Shown here piece by piece: positions 44,148-54,689 of a stretch of 64,000 bases of DNA; the stretch's first letter is position 1; each line of letters begins with the position of its first letter. The DNA comes from Anastrepha obliqua (lineage: Eukaryota; Arthropoda; Insecta; Diptera; Tephritidae): the NCBI RefSeq assembly GCF_027943255.1, contig NC_072896.1, forward strand, positions 119,443,879-119,507,878, read 5' to 3'. Position numbers and translations under genes: made by a program. The notes below the pieces were generated by a model that saw nothing but the letters and a program-made list of their open reading frames with translations, was not told where the DNA came from and ran no database searches.

Positions 44148-46903
44148 TTCAATTCAATTCAATTTATTTGATTTGTTTAGTACATAGTAAGACAAAGTCT
44201 TGTGGTAATACATCTTCTTATAATTCTAGAATACGAGGATGGTATACATAAAAATGCTACTTAAATTTTAAAACTATTTTAACTATTAAACTTATAGACT
44301 AAAGCTTAGAATACTAAGTGAGAAAAAGAGAAAGATGGTGGGAATGGGAGGTTAGAAGTAGTTAGAAACTGCAGTTTTAAACACCTTGCTTGTTTTATAA
44401 GCTTTATTGTAGTTGGTATAGAATTCCATTGTTTTATGGCATTAACAAAGAACATGCGTTCTGATAAGTAAGTGTAGGTAGGAACAATCAGATTCAACGT
44501 TCGGGTGCACTGGCATTGTTTAATGTTTTTATACAGGTAAAATGGTTTGTGTGTGTATATTAATTTATGCAGGAACAAAAGAGAGCGTATTTTGAGATAC
44601 GAGTCGAGGTTATGATCGAGAATCTGTTTTGAGTAGATAGATATATGGTCATATTTCCTTTTTTCAAAAACGAAACGCGCTGCATTATTTAAAGCGATTT
44701 GCAATTTACGTTTCGAATTATTATCAAGCCTTCAATATACTAATTCAGCCTATGATACATGAGGAACAATGAGTGATCTAACAAGTTTTAATTTAGTTTG
44801 CCGTGGCAGTATGTAGGCAGTACAATATAGCTTTCTAAGAATATTATATACCTTGTTTACAACAAAAGTTTACATGGTCAACCCATGATAATCTTGAATT
44901 TATTCTGAAACCCAGGTTTGTTACTATGCCATCAAAGTTAATATATACTTCATTAAGTAATATTGGCGGCAAAGAGCTAAGGTCATACTTTGAATGAGAA
45001 ATAGCAATCGCCTTCGTCTTTGACTCATTTAATTTCAAGTTGTTAGATTTGGACCAGTTAGAAATACGAGTGAGGTCTTCATAAAGCCTTGCTATCAAAT
45101 CCTCAATAAAACCTATTGGCCTTGATAGGTAGATCTGGGTGTCATCAGCATAGAGATGAACTGACAAATTTTGGCAACACTCAACAATGTCATTAATAAA
45201 AATGCAAAATAAAATTGGACCTGAAATAGAGCCCTGTAGCACACCTGACGTAATTGGTTTTAGGCTTGAGTAGTTATCACCACACTTAACTTGTTGGAGC
45301 CGATTCGAAAGGTAACTTTTTATTAGTTGCAGAGAAAACGCTTCAAACTTATAGTGATAGCACAATTTTTGCAGTAAAATGTTGTGATCAATAGTGTCAA
45401 ATGCTTTTGAAAAATCGAGTAGTACTAGCACTGTTAGGTAGTTTTTATCATAAGCAGAGCGAACATCTTCAAAAATTTTAAGCATAGCTGTGGAGCAACT
45501 AAGACAAATGCCGTCGGTTCCTATAGCATAAGATTTGACAGTATGTACACACTGTATCAAATCCATCTCTGTTGCAGACGCATATTCAAACTCACCGTCT
45601 TAAGTACGCTCTCGTAGATGAACTTTTACAGGTATGTCGAGTGGAGCCCTGTAAGATGCTAGAAAGTGAGTATTTAAGATTTCTGGGTCCAAACTGCACT
45701 GGGGTTATCCTCTTCTGAGACACCTAAGGTTTTAAGATTTTTCCATAGGACTTTCGGAGGTAAACTATCATTGAGCTTCCATTGTAGATATACCCTTTTG
45801 GCATCTCTAGTGATTGCAGTTATTTTATTTCTTGCTACACGATATTTTTGCCACAAGTGAGTGTTTCTATTATTTTTCCATTTATTTTAGGCTTTATTAC
45901 GCTCTCTAATTAAAAACAATATCTCACTTGTAAACCATAGTTTCCTGTTTCCATGGACTTTAACTTTACGCAACGGAACAAACCTATCAAATAAATGGCT
46001 GACTAAAGCATTGAAATGTTGCAGTTTTTCATCCACTGTTGTGAATAACCGACACATATTCCAATTAAGCTCGGCAGCCTCCTTATTTAAGAGATCATGG
46101 TGAATAAGCTTAAAGTCTCTAAAAAATAACTCCTTTACTTGGTGGTGTCTGTTGAACTGGATGTTGTAAGATAAGAATATCAACTCGTGGTTAGAAACTC
46201 CAGCCATAGGAAGCTGATCAATATGACTGACGTAATCTCTGTCACTGACGCAAAATACATCCAAAAGACTTGGTTTGCAGTGGGAAAGCGAGTAGCATAT
46301 TCATTGATTAAGTAAATTCCTAATGATTGGAAACTATCTATCAAACTCCTGGAAGAAAAATTATCACAAATAAGGTCTACATTTAAATCACCACACACAA
46401 TAATATGTATACACACAAATATATATATAGCAGATGTGGAATTCCGCTAATTTATCAAATATCACTGAGAGGTCATTTCTATTGCTAGGGTTGTAAATGC
46501 ATGCAACAAGACATTTGGTATTATTATCATAAAATTCAACAAAAATGTATTCGCCTTCTTGAAAATGATCTGATCTGCAGATCTCTTTCCATTTAAAATT
46601 ATTTGTAAAATATAAAGCAATGCCACTTCCTCGCGTCTTCGTAGTCCTATCACATCTAAAAATAGTGCAGTCGTACAGAGAATATACATTATTATTAATA
46701 TACTCTTTAAACCATGTCTCTGTAATACATATTAAGTCAATGTTCAAATTATCAAAAACAAAATTTAGATAGTCAATTTTTTCAGCATTCAAACTTCGCG
46801 CATTCAACTGACAGACATTATACCCATTGTAGCGATTAGAAATGAGTTTCAGCATTCCTCTTGCATGTTCTTTGTCTACTTGTTTTGCTATTTCATTACA
46901 CAT
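44148..46903 (-). pseudogene. CR1/Jockey-like retrotransposon, near-complete ORF2
   Basis: Minus strand, about 2.6 kb of coding sequence in five frames. N-terminal apurinic-type endonuclease: VCQLNARSLNAEKIDYL, DLICITETW, GSGIALYF, GDLNVDLI, SNHELIF. After a linker (KVKVHGNRKLWFTSEI) comes the reverse transcriptase (45566-44844): LLDFSKAFDTIDH, LQGSISGPILFCIFIND, HLYADDTQIYLS, LKLNESKTKAIAISH. The C terminus (44704-44306) has LNNAARFVFEKRKYDHIS. The size fits a full ORF2 of about 900 residues, and few lesions separate the frames. The 3' UTR is about 150 bp and ends in AATTG-type pentamers (44148-44165). The 5' end is cut off next to a TIR element at 46915. Confidence 0.9.
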
Positions 46904-46914
46904 TGGCAGTTTAT

Positions 46915-47285
46915 AAAGGGGTTTTCAATTGGCGCGGGTCGATTTTGGCGCCCTGTGGCAGCCATTTTGTTTTGGTGATATCTGTCAAATCTTTTGTTTA
47001 TTATTCAGTTGTTTATGCCAAATCATCATGGCAAGTTACACGATTGAACAGCACGTTCAAATGATAAAACTTTATTATCAAAATGAGTGTTCATTAACGC
47101 AAACGTTGCGCGCATTGCGCCCATTTTTCGGTAGACGTGGTGGCTCTTCCAATTTCTTATGGCCCATATTGAACCATATGGACCTAGACGACATGTGGTT
47201 CCAGCAGGACGGCGCTACGTGCCACACAGCAAACGCCATTTTATTCCATTTCAACATCTACCCGCTCTTATTGAAAAACCCCTTA
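46915..47285 (+). mobile_element. Internally deleted Tc1/mariner-type element
   Basis: The ends are inverted: AAGGGGTTTTCAATTGGCGC on the left, and TAAGGGGTTTTTCAATAAGA when the right end is read inward, with TA at the left boundary. Inside, an ATG at 47028 starts MASYTIEQHVQMIKLYYQNE and CSLTQTLRALRPF, the helix-turn-helix N terminus of an insect transposase. This is joined in frame, through an internal deletion, to NFLWPILNHMDLDDMWFQQD and GATCHTANA, the second catalytic block. The rest of the catalytic domain is gone. The longer open frame running past 47285 into flanking DNA is not meaningful. Confidence 0.8.
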
Positions 47286-48695
47286 GTTGGGAAGATACGC
47301 AAGGTGTTACGCAAAGTTACTTGCAAAAACCATCTGCAGTTCGCAGGTTATATAAGAGTGTTTGTTTTTTTTTTTTGTTTCTTCTTTATAGAGGTGGAAC
47401 AAAGCATTGAAAGCAGAAAAGTGTGCAACTCACTTTCAGCTCACCATATTAAATATTCACCTCCACACAGTGCCCCTACTCCACTTTACTATTGCTTTTC
47501 TATGAAAAACACTGTTCCGTGGGCCGCAATTTCTCAAAATTTAAGGACAGTCTTCAATAATTATTCCCGATTGGTATCGCATAATTACATTTTGATGCTG
47601 CCTACCAAATAAAGTGAAATTAAAAACCCTTACTCTGTTTGTTTTAAGTACTCCATTTTGACGAATACCATAAAAACAACACTGTGTATTTGTGACACTA
47701 ATACCACAAAGCAACTACTTGTATGCAAAATTTTAATACATTCGAAATGGCGGAAATGACACACAGAGTCCCTTCAATTAGCACACCACTAATTTATTGC
47801 TTCATACACTAAAATTTTGGGAAACGAGTGCGTGACTGATCTTACAATAATTTTGCATAACACTCGTACTTGTATAGATATATATTATATGTACTCCAAT
47901 TACACTCACGCAATTTATGTTGCATGGCGAAATTTATTATAATGAGGCCACTTCTGTGATTGAATTTATGTACATACACTTTTCGTTTCATCATTTTTCT
48001 CATTTAGATGTTGCGAACCCTGTCATTTATGTGCAGAAATTTGTTACATACATACATAGCTAATGACATAAATGTATGATTTAAATATAAAGACGACAGC
48101 AACTTCCTGTGATTAGTGACAAAAGCGACACGCGATTTAATTTTGGAATAATATTTTATCTGTTTACTCGGTTTCACAGTACGATCGTTCAGTTATATAT
48201 AATATATAATGTAATGGGTGTTGTTGGAAATATCCAACTTTCATTTTTGAGGTATAACATGAAAAAATTTACGAAAAGCCTAATAGTTTAACTTTATCAG
48301 CCAAATCAGGAAATTTTTTAATTCACATACATGTGAGGCCAAAAATCAACCTCATCGCTAGATATTTCCTAGTAACAGTCAGATGTAACTTCAAGTCGAT
48401 TTGCAATCCATTCGCTGAGCATTCAATGTAAACGATAATACAAAAGCTTTAGTTTCTGCTGGATATTGGCCCCGATATTTCTTCAAAATACTTCCACATA
48501 CTGGTAGAGTAGAGATAGAGTTATTGAGAGATGCCGGCGCCTTTGGCAAATTTTGATCCTTCATCACATTCACTTCGGCAGTAAAGCAAGCAGTATTGGT
48601 TTCTTCAGTACGCACAGAAGAGCTCGTATTGCATGAATTATTACTCATAAGAGCGAAACACTCCATTTATATTATTGCGCATTACCTGTTTAAAT
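47286..48695. other. Non-coding, nothing recognised
   Basis: No exon-like open frame, TIRs or tandem structure recognised. A minus-strand open frame at 48391-48666 has no motif. Confidence 0.45.
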
Positions 48696-48699
48696 GTGG

Positions 48700-50270
48700 G
48701 TGAAGTACTCTGTAGCTTTCACACTCAGTACGTGAATTTCGAAAATGATTTATATTACAATACTGGTATCAAATGAAAGGAGTTTGAAAAAGCTTTAATA
48801 TAGACATATTTTTTAATGAAGCTACCACCTGTTTAACAACTGTATTTGAATGAAATAAATACGTAAGTTAGCTCAAATATTACAAAATGGTTATGAGACG
48901 AAAGTCATTTAAGCGCAATTTCGTTCAAAGATATTTATTTATAGGTAAGTAGTATTGCCACCTAAATGAAAACTGAAGTGAACTCATTATGTAAGTTAGC
49001 CAGAAATTACCACACGGGTAATAGATGAAAGTTTTTTTTAACGTAAAATAATCAGGAGAAGTTGATTTACACGTAGGGTTACCATATTTGCGAAAACTGT
49101 AGTGAATCAAATATTTCAGTTAGCTAAAATATTATAATATGGGCGACAAGTGGACGATTTTTAAAGCAACTATGACAGCTAAATATAGTTATACGCGTGG
49201 TGCCACCTATCTACATAAACAAATTAAGTGAATAAAATGTATAAGTAAGCTAAAATATATAAGTAGGGGTATTTAAATAAAAGTTTTTCAGCGCAATTTA
49301 ATCCAAAGATATTTATTTATACGTAGAGTTGCCACCTGTCAGAAAATTTAAGTGATATAAATATGTAAGTTAGCCAAAAATGGCCAAACTAGTTACCAAT
49401 GAAAGCTTTTTAAATGCAAAAGAATTTGGCAAAATTTTTTTAACCGCAGGGTTGCCATATTTGCGAAATGTTAAGAAAATTAAGTTTGTAAGTTAGTTAA
49501 AATATTAAAATATGGGTACCAAGTGAATGTTTTTTAAAAAAATGGTATACAGCTAAATACAATTATATGTGCATACATAGGGGTGCCACCTATCTACATA
49601 CAAAATTGAAGTGAATGAAATATGTAAGTTAGATAAAGTATTACGGCATGGATATTTAAATGAAAGTTTTTCAGCACAATTTAATCCAGAGATATTTATA
49701 CGTAGGGTTGCCACCTGTGTGAAAATTTAAGTGGTTGAATTATGTAAGTTATCGAAAAATTACAAAACGGAAAACATATGATAGTCACTTAAGCGCAAAA
49801 TAATTTGGAAAATTTGATTCACACATAGGGTTACCATCTTTGGGAAAGCTTGAGTGAACTAAATATTTTAAGTTAGCTACAATATTTCAAACTGTGTATC
49901 AAACGCAATTTCAGAATATTTTTAACGAACTTTAAACCAGAGATTTAAAATGGGGCTGCCCCCTTTTTGAAAAACTCTAATAAATCACATATTGTGGCTA
50001 TATAACACACATATACGATAGACGAGCAATATTTGTATCAAAATACTGTTTGTTTAGAAAGTATTAATACGAACATATTTCTTGATATGATTGCCACATA
50101 AAAAAAAAGAATACTTAAATAGGAAAAATATTTTTATGGGCAACAAATGAAAGGTGTTGGAAGTATTTTAAGGCACACACATTTTTCAGCGAGGTTGCCA
50201 GATTTTTTAATTCATTTTTATAACTTAATTGGTTTCAAATAAAAAGTATTTAAAAAACTTGTATCGTTAG
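48700..50270. repeat. Higher-order tandem array, three 125-bp monomers
   Basis: Monomers start with a (G/T)TGCCACC-like block and share ATGTAAGTTAGC and AAAATATTA blocks at fixed offsets. Three types alternate. Type A (GCCACCTGT or GCCACCTAAAT) is at about 48957, 49331 and 49708. Type B (ACCATATTTGCG or variants) is at about 49080, 49453 and 49828. Type C (GCCACCTATCTACATA) is at about 49201 and 49583, with decayed relatives near 48824 and 49957. Like types are 370-380 bp apart. The outer units are more diverged than the central ones. Confidence 0.8.
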
Positions 50271-51825
50271 CAACGTCACTGGTTTGTTAGATATCCTTAT
50301 TGAAGTATATTGAAGTGTCGTAGAAAGAAAACACCCGTTACACATGTGCTACAACATTCATCAGTTTTAATGATACGGCTGCTGCTACGATGCAAAGTAC
50401 ATCGCGCTACTGTCAAAATAGCAAAAACAATTATTTTCAGATTAATAATGAATAATACATAAGGCGGCCACAACGCATGAAACGTGACATAGTCTGGCTT
50501 ACATATGTACATATATGTATGTACGTATGTAAATGCACATACATGTAAGTGGTGTATGAGTGAAAATATTACTTGGTTTGAATATTTTTCTACTTGTTTG
50601 CACTCTTTAAATTACTTTGTATTACCGCATCAGCTTTAAATTACTCTTTTTACGAACATAGTTTACATGCATACATACATACATACACACACATACATAT
50701 GCACAATAAGTTACCATCAAAACTAAAGCAAAGCACAGGCTAGCGTTTATTTGGTATTTCATTGTTTCGTATTTTACTTTTCCTGCACCTACAAAAAACC
50801 GTTCACGCTTTGGTAAACAGCAGCGGAAGCTTAAGTTGAAGCGTGCTTGTTGAACGCCGCCGGTGGCCAGCGAAAGACAGTAAAATAAATGTCAAATGGT
50901 TTTCATCAAAAGAAATGCCTTGCCGGCTAAGGCTGACAGCTGCGACATGAAGAGGACAAATCGGCTGCACGAATGCATAAGTATGCGCACATACATATGT
51001 ATGGAGCAAACATAAGCACTAATAAATACATACACAAATATACAGTTAACTGGCTTACTGCTGACACAAAGTGAACGTTGACACGCATTTGTCATGAATG
51101 GTTAACTCGGTGATGAGAGCAAAAAAATACAAAAAAAAAATAAAGAAACAACCAAACTTAGTTACAACAAAATTACACATATCATAATTTGAGTTTCATT
51201 GTGTAAAAACTTCGTAAATATTACCCATCCAAAAAGTAGTTCAACTCGTTGCCGCTGCTTGCGTGTATTTGCCACGGCTCAAGGTCACGACGCTTTGCGC
51301 AGCGCGATAGTTTATTGGCTCATCAAAGATGTTCCAGTGGCATTTCGTTTTTGTCTCTACGCCGCTCTCTCTTTCCAAGCACAGCCTTCGGCTTATGTAA
51401 ATGCGTTGTTATGCTTGATGAAATGCCATATTTTTCTATTTATTTTCAAATGCATATGTATGTGTGTGTGTGTGTGTGGGTGCATATGTATGAATGTACT
51501 CTGATATGAGCCATGCAAATGATTCGTGACACAATCTATGTGATTTGCGCTCAATATGCCATGAAGCAAATCGATAAATGTAGGTTTTAGTCGTACACAA
51601 CTAAGTTTTAGCCAACTAGAGAATAGTTAGATAATACAAAGCAATGCATTTATTTGTATTATTTTCCTTGTATGTTGTAAAGGCTTGTAATCGTTCATTA
51701 TTTAGTGTATTTCCTGTAATTCAAATGCTAAACAGCGCGTGCCTGACGTTGCGTGCTATACCTACATATTGGGTTGTCTAAAAAGTTTTGCTCAATAGAC
51801 TTAAGCTTAAAGATGCGCCTCGCGT
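50271..51825. other. Non-coding with CATA/TG microsatellites
   Basis: CATACATACATACA runs near 50668-50690 and a TG run near 51458-51478. At 51767-51788 the sequence TATTGGGTTGTCTAAAAAGT resembles a mariner terminal repeat without a body. No exons recognised. Confidence 0.45.
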
Positions 51826-53125
51826 CCTTTCGGGGTAATAAAATAATAGAAAAAACCAGATATGATAAGATGAGGTAAAAAATATGGGGAAAAATAAAAT
51901 AATTTAAGATAAATGAGATTTCAAAAGATAAGTTCGGGATAAAATAATATAAAATTTGATAAGATAAGATAAGAGAAAATAACATAAAAAAAGATAAGAA
52001 AACAGAATATAAAATAAAATAAGTTAGAGATAAAATAAAATAAGAAAATATGGGACCAGGTAAGAGCAAATAAATTAATATAAGATAAGATAGGAAAGAT
52101 AATAAAATACAGAATTGGGCAAGATAAAACAACTTACGATGAGCTGAGGTAGTAGTCCGGTGTAACGACCGAAATTTCGACGTTTTTTCATGAATCTTTT
52201 TTAAAAAGAAAATAAAATGCAATCGTCTTAAAGTTTTTACATGTTTTTATTGGTGTTTTGAAGTATATAAAGAAAATATTTTAAAGTTAATTTTATATTC
52301 ATTTGTTTAAAATTTTTGACGTCAAAGTGGAGTCCTTAAAAAAAAGATGAGTTGGTTCGGAGAAACACACAGCCTTCCAAAGTCATCTGAAATAAAAAAT
52401 TTAAAAAGATTATTATTCTGTAGACTTTATTTTAGGTCTCGAACCTGAAATATACATAAAAATAGAGAAACAAAAACGAAATGGCGGACTTGTGAAAAAA
52501 GTTCTCAAAATCTAATTTTTTTTCTTCATAAATTGTTTAAATTAAATAGTTTATTATTAAAAAATTAAATGTTTTAAAGGTCCGGGATCTAGATATGTGT
52601 GTCCAGAATAACGGGTTAAATTTTTAGCCAAATCGGTTGAATAGTTTTGAGTCAGTGATTCCCCGAAATTTCGAAAACATGGTTTTGAGAAAAATGCGTT
52701 TAAAGTTTCAACAACAGCTGCTGCTGGCGTGTCACATGCTTTCATACGCACTACAGCGCGCTCTCCTATTTTAGCTATAACTTTAAAAATAATTAAAATT
52801 TCTGTATGAAATTTTTATAGTATATTTTTAAGATGCTTTTCTTCCGAAAAATGTAAAAAAAAATTCGATTTTTTTAATCCATCACACCGGGCTACTACCA
52901 TAAAACAAGATCGGTTAAAAGAAGATATGGTAAGATAAAGTGAGATGAGATAAGATAAAACTAAGCTAAAATTGATACAAAACATGGCAAGATAATATCA
53001 GATAAAATACATTCAAATACAGATACAAAATGAGATAATCTAAAATGGGACAAGGTAAGACAAGATAAGATAATATAAAACTAAGATAAAATCGAGATAA
53101 AATAACGGCCATGATAAGACGTATT
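51826..53125. repeat. GATAA-rich low-complexity tract, split by an element
   Basis: Imperfect repeats of AGATAAGATAAAATA cover 51826-52147 and 52900-53125. The 752-bp TIR element sits in between and probably inserted into a once continuous tract. Confidence 0.75.
52148..52899. mobile_element. 750-bp TIR element, copy 2
   Basis: Ends GGTAGTAGTCCGGTGTAACG and, read inward from the right, GGTAGTAGCCCGGTGTGATG: 20-bp inverted repeats with few mismatches. The interior matches copy 1 (39294-40042) almost throughout. Differences concentrate near 52705-52755, where this copy has CAACAACAGCTGCTGCTGGC. No target duplication is obvious here. It has no coding frame and is presumably mobilised by a transposase elsewhere. 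Confidence 0.88.
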
Positions 53126-53139
53126 ATTATCACCTATGC

Positions 53140-54291
53140 ATCAGTGGCCTGAATGGGTAGACTCCCTCTCGTGGGAGTCATGAGGACCTTATCGAGACTA
53201 CAACGCACTGTGGCCATCAGGAGCTTTTCCGACTACTTCAGGCCTTGCATTAGATGCTCTGATTAGTCTAACACCACTTGATGTTTTCATCCAAGGAGAG
53301 ACCATCTGCAGGCCACAATGGTAATTGATACGGCCCCTGTACGGCACTGGACAAGAGAGTAGGAATGGACCTCGGTCCAACGATCCTCGCCATGCCCCTT
53401 GTCTCCATGCCATCTAGAATCGTGCTTGACAAGAGATACAGTGTGGTGCTGCCAGAAGCTCAACTGTGGTCAAGCTCAGAAAATGAGCCCGGCAATCATT
53501 GTTTTCGCATTTTCACGGATGGCTCCAAGACGGAGTACGGTTCCGGCTCGGAATGTACGCTTCTATGTTTTGAGCGGAGATCTGTTCTCCAGAAACAGAT
53601 GGAGAGGCAGATGTAATGTGCTACAGCTACAGCCAAGCTGCGCTCATGGCCTTAGACAGCCCCTCCCTAACCACTTCAAGGGTAGTCGAGTCCTGTAAAT
53701 CCAGGCTGAACTATGTCGGTAGACATAATAGCCTGATGCCAACATGGGTCCCGGGACACGTGGGTATCGCGGGTAACGAGATCTTTGACTCTTTAGCCAG
53801 AATGGGTCAACTTTCTTGGCTCGGAGCCCGTTCTGAGACTCCCTTCTGCAGCCATCAAAGCCACGGTTAGCAAACGGGTTACTCTAACCCACATATCATG
53901 TCCGACCGACTGTCGCAGTTCCTCCTGTCACTAAGCAGAGGGGACTGTAGGAGGCTGGTTGGACTGATGACAGGCCACTTTCTATGGCCAAAGCACATGG
54001 AAAAGGTGGGCATCTCGGACAGTGTACTCTGCCCAGCATGTGAAGAGGAAGATGAGGCGGCGGACCACTTTTTGTGCGTCTGCCCGGCCTGCGCTCGAAT
54101 CAGGCTTGAGGTCTTTGGCAGTGATGTGTTAAGAAGCGACCATCTTGGCTCCTTGGCATCACAAGATCTACGCAGATGTCTTCGGAGGTCGAGTAGATTT
54201 AAAGAAAAGTACAAAGGGAATCCGAGTGTAGTGCAATGGACTTAATTCTGTCTGAGTGCTGTGCTTGCAAGTCTGTCCCGACAAAAAAATC
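53140..54291 (+). pseudogene. I/LOA-type retrotransposon, 3' third
   Basis: Plus strand, several frames. Post-RT region: ASVAWM, LSRLQRTVAIRSF, ICRPQWintermediate stops, then PEAQLWSSSENEPGNHCF and RIFTDGSKTEYGSGSE (RNase H first Asp). Later MALDSPSLTTSRVVESCKSR and PTWVPGHVGIAGNEIFDSLA (last block). The C-terminal frame (53898-54244) has LLSLSRGDCRRLVGLMTGHF and the zinc knuckle CPACEEEDEAADHFLCVC. It ends with GTCCCGAC and a short A run at 54291, the 3' terminus. Frameshifts and stops make it inactive. A truncated copy of the same family lies inverted at 3.4-3.8 kb. Confidence 0.88.
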
Positions 54292-54522
54292 CCTATTGAA
54301 GGCTAAAAAGTTCTTGATTCTTATTTGTCATAGACGTAGTCAAAGCGAAATATTCAAATCAAATGTGTTTGAACGTCTCACCACCTCAATCACAAATTGT
54401 AACTCATGCAAATGTTTTTTTAATAATTAGGATTTTGATGGACCTATGAAAATTACTTACTTGAATTTTATTAGTTTTTCGATATTTTAAATTAATAAAA
54501 GTATTTTCCTTTAATTTTCTAG
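54292..54522 (+). other. Intron end upstream of SDR exon
   Basis: This short stretch ends with a pyrimidine-rich TTTTCCTTTAATTTTCTAG acceptor at 54504-54522, directly before the SDR exon. The retrotransposon at 53140-54291 would lie within this intron if an upstream exon exists. Confidence 0.6.
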
Positions 54523-54676
54523 GATTTGTACTATATTGCCTTTGGTTATCCCGAGAAAGAATTGAACACAGATATCGCACTAATAACTGGCGGAGGTAAT
54601 GGACTTGGCCGATTGCTGGCTCAACGCTTGGGCAAAATGGGCACCAAAGTGATTATATGGGACATAAATAAGGAAG
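54523..54676 (+). CDS. Short-chain dehydrogenase/reductase, internal exon (NAD(P) site)
   Basis: The exon encodes about 51 residues starting DLYYIAFGYPEKELNTDIAL and continuing ITGGGNGLGRLLAQRLGKMG, TKVIIWDINKE. TGGGNGLG (residues 22-29) is the TGxxxGxG cofactor-binding turn of classical SDRs, following the first beta strand. WDIN marks the end of the second strand, where cofactor preference is set. By family knowledge the best match is the SDR16C/retinol dehydrogenase-like group (oxidoreductases of lipid-like alcohols, often membrane-anchored), but substrate cannot be read from this. It is bounded by a TTTTCTAG acceptor and a GTGAGT donor. The exon ends in codon phase 1 and joins 56382 exactly in frame. 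The N-terminal anchor exon was not found. Confidence 0.93.
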
Positions 54677-54689
54677 GTGAGTGTTAAAT

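Noticed and set aside
46929..47612. 227-codon plus-strand open frame as a complete gene
   Set aside because: Its first part is upstream sequence, the middle is two fused transposase pieces inside a TIR element, and the last 110 codons run into flanking non-coding DNA.
51767..51788. mariner-like terminal repeat TATTGGGTTGTCTAAAAAGT
   Set aside because: No matching opposite end or transposase nearby, so at most a solo remnant. Not listed as an element.
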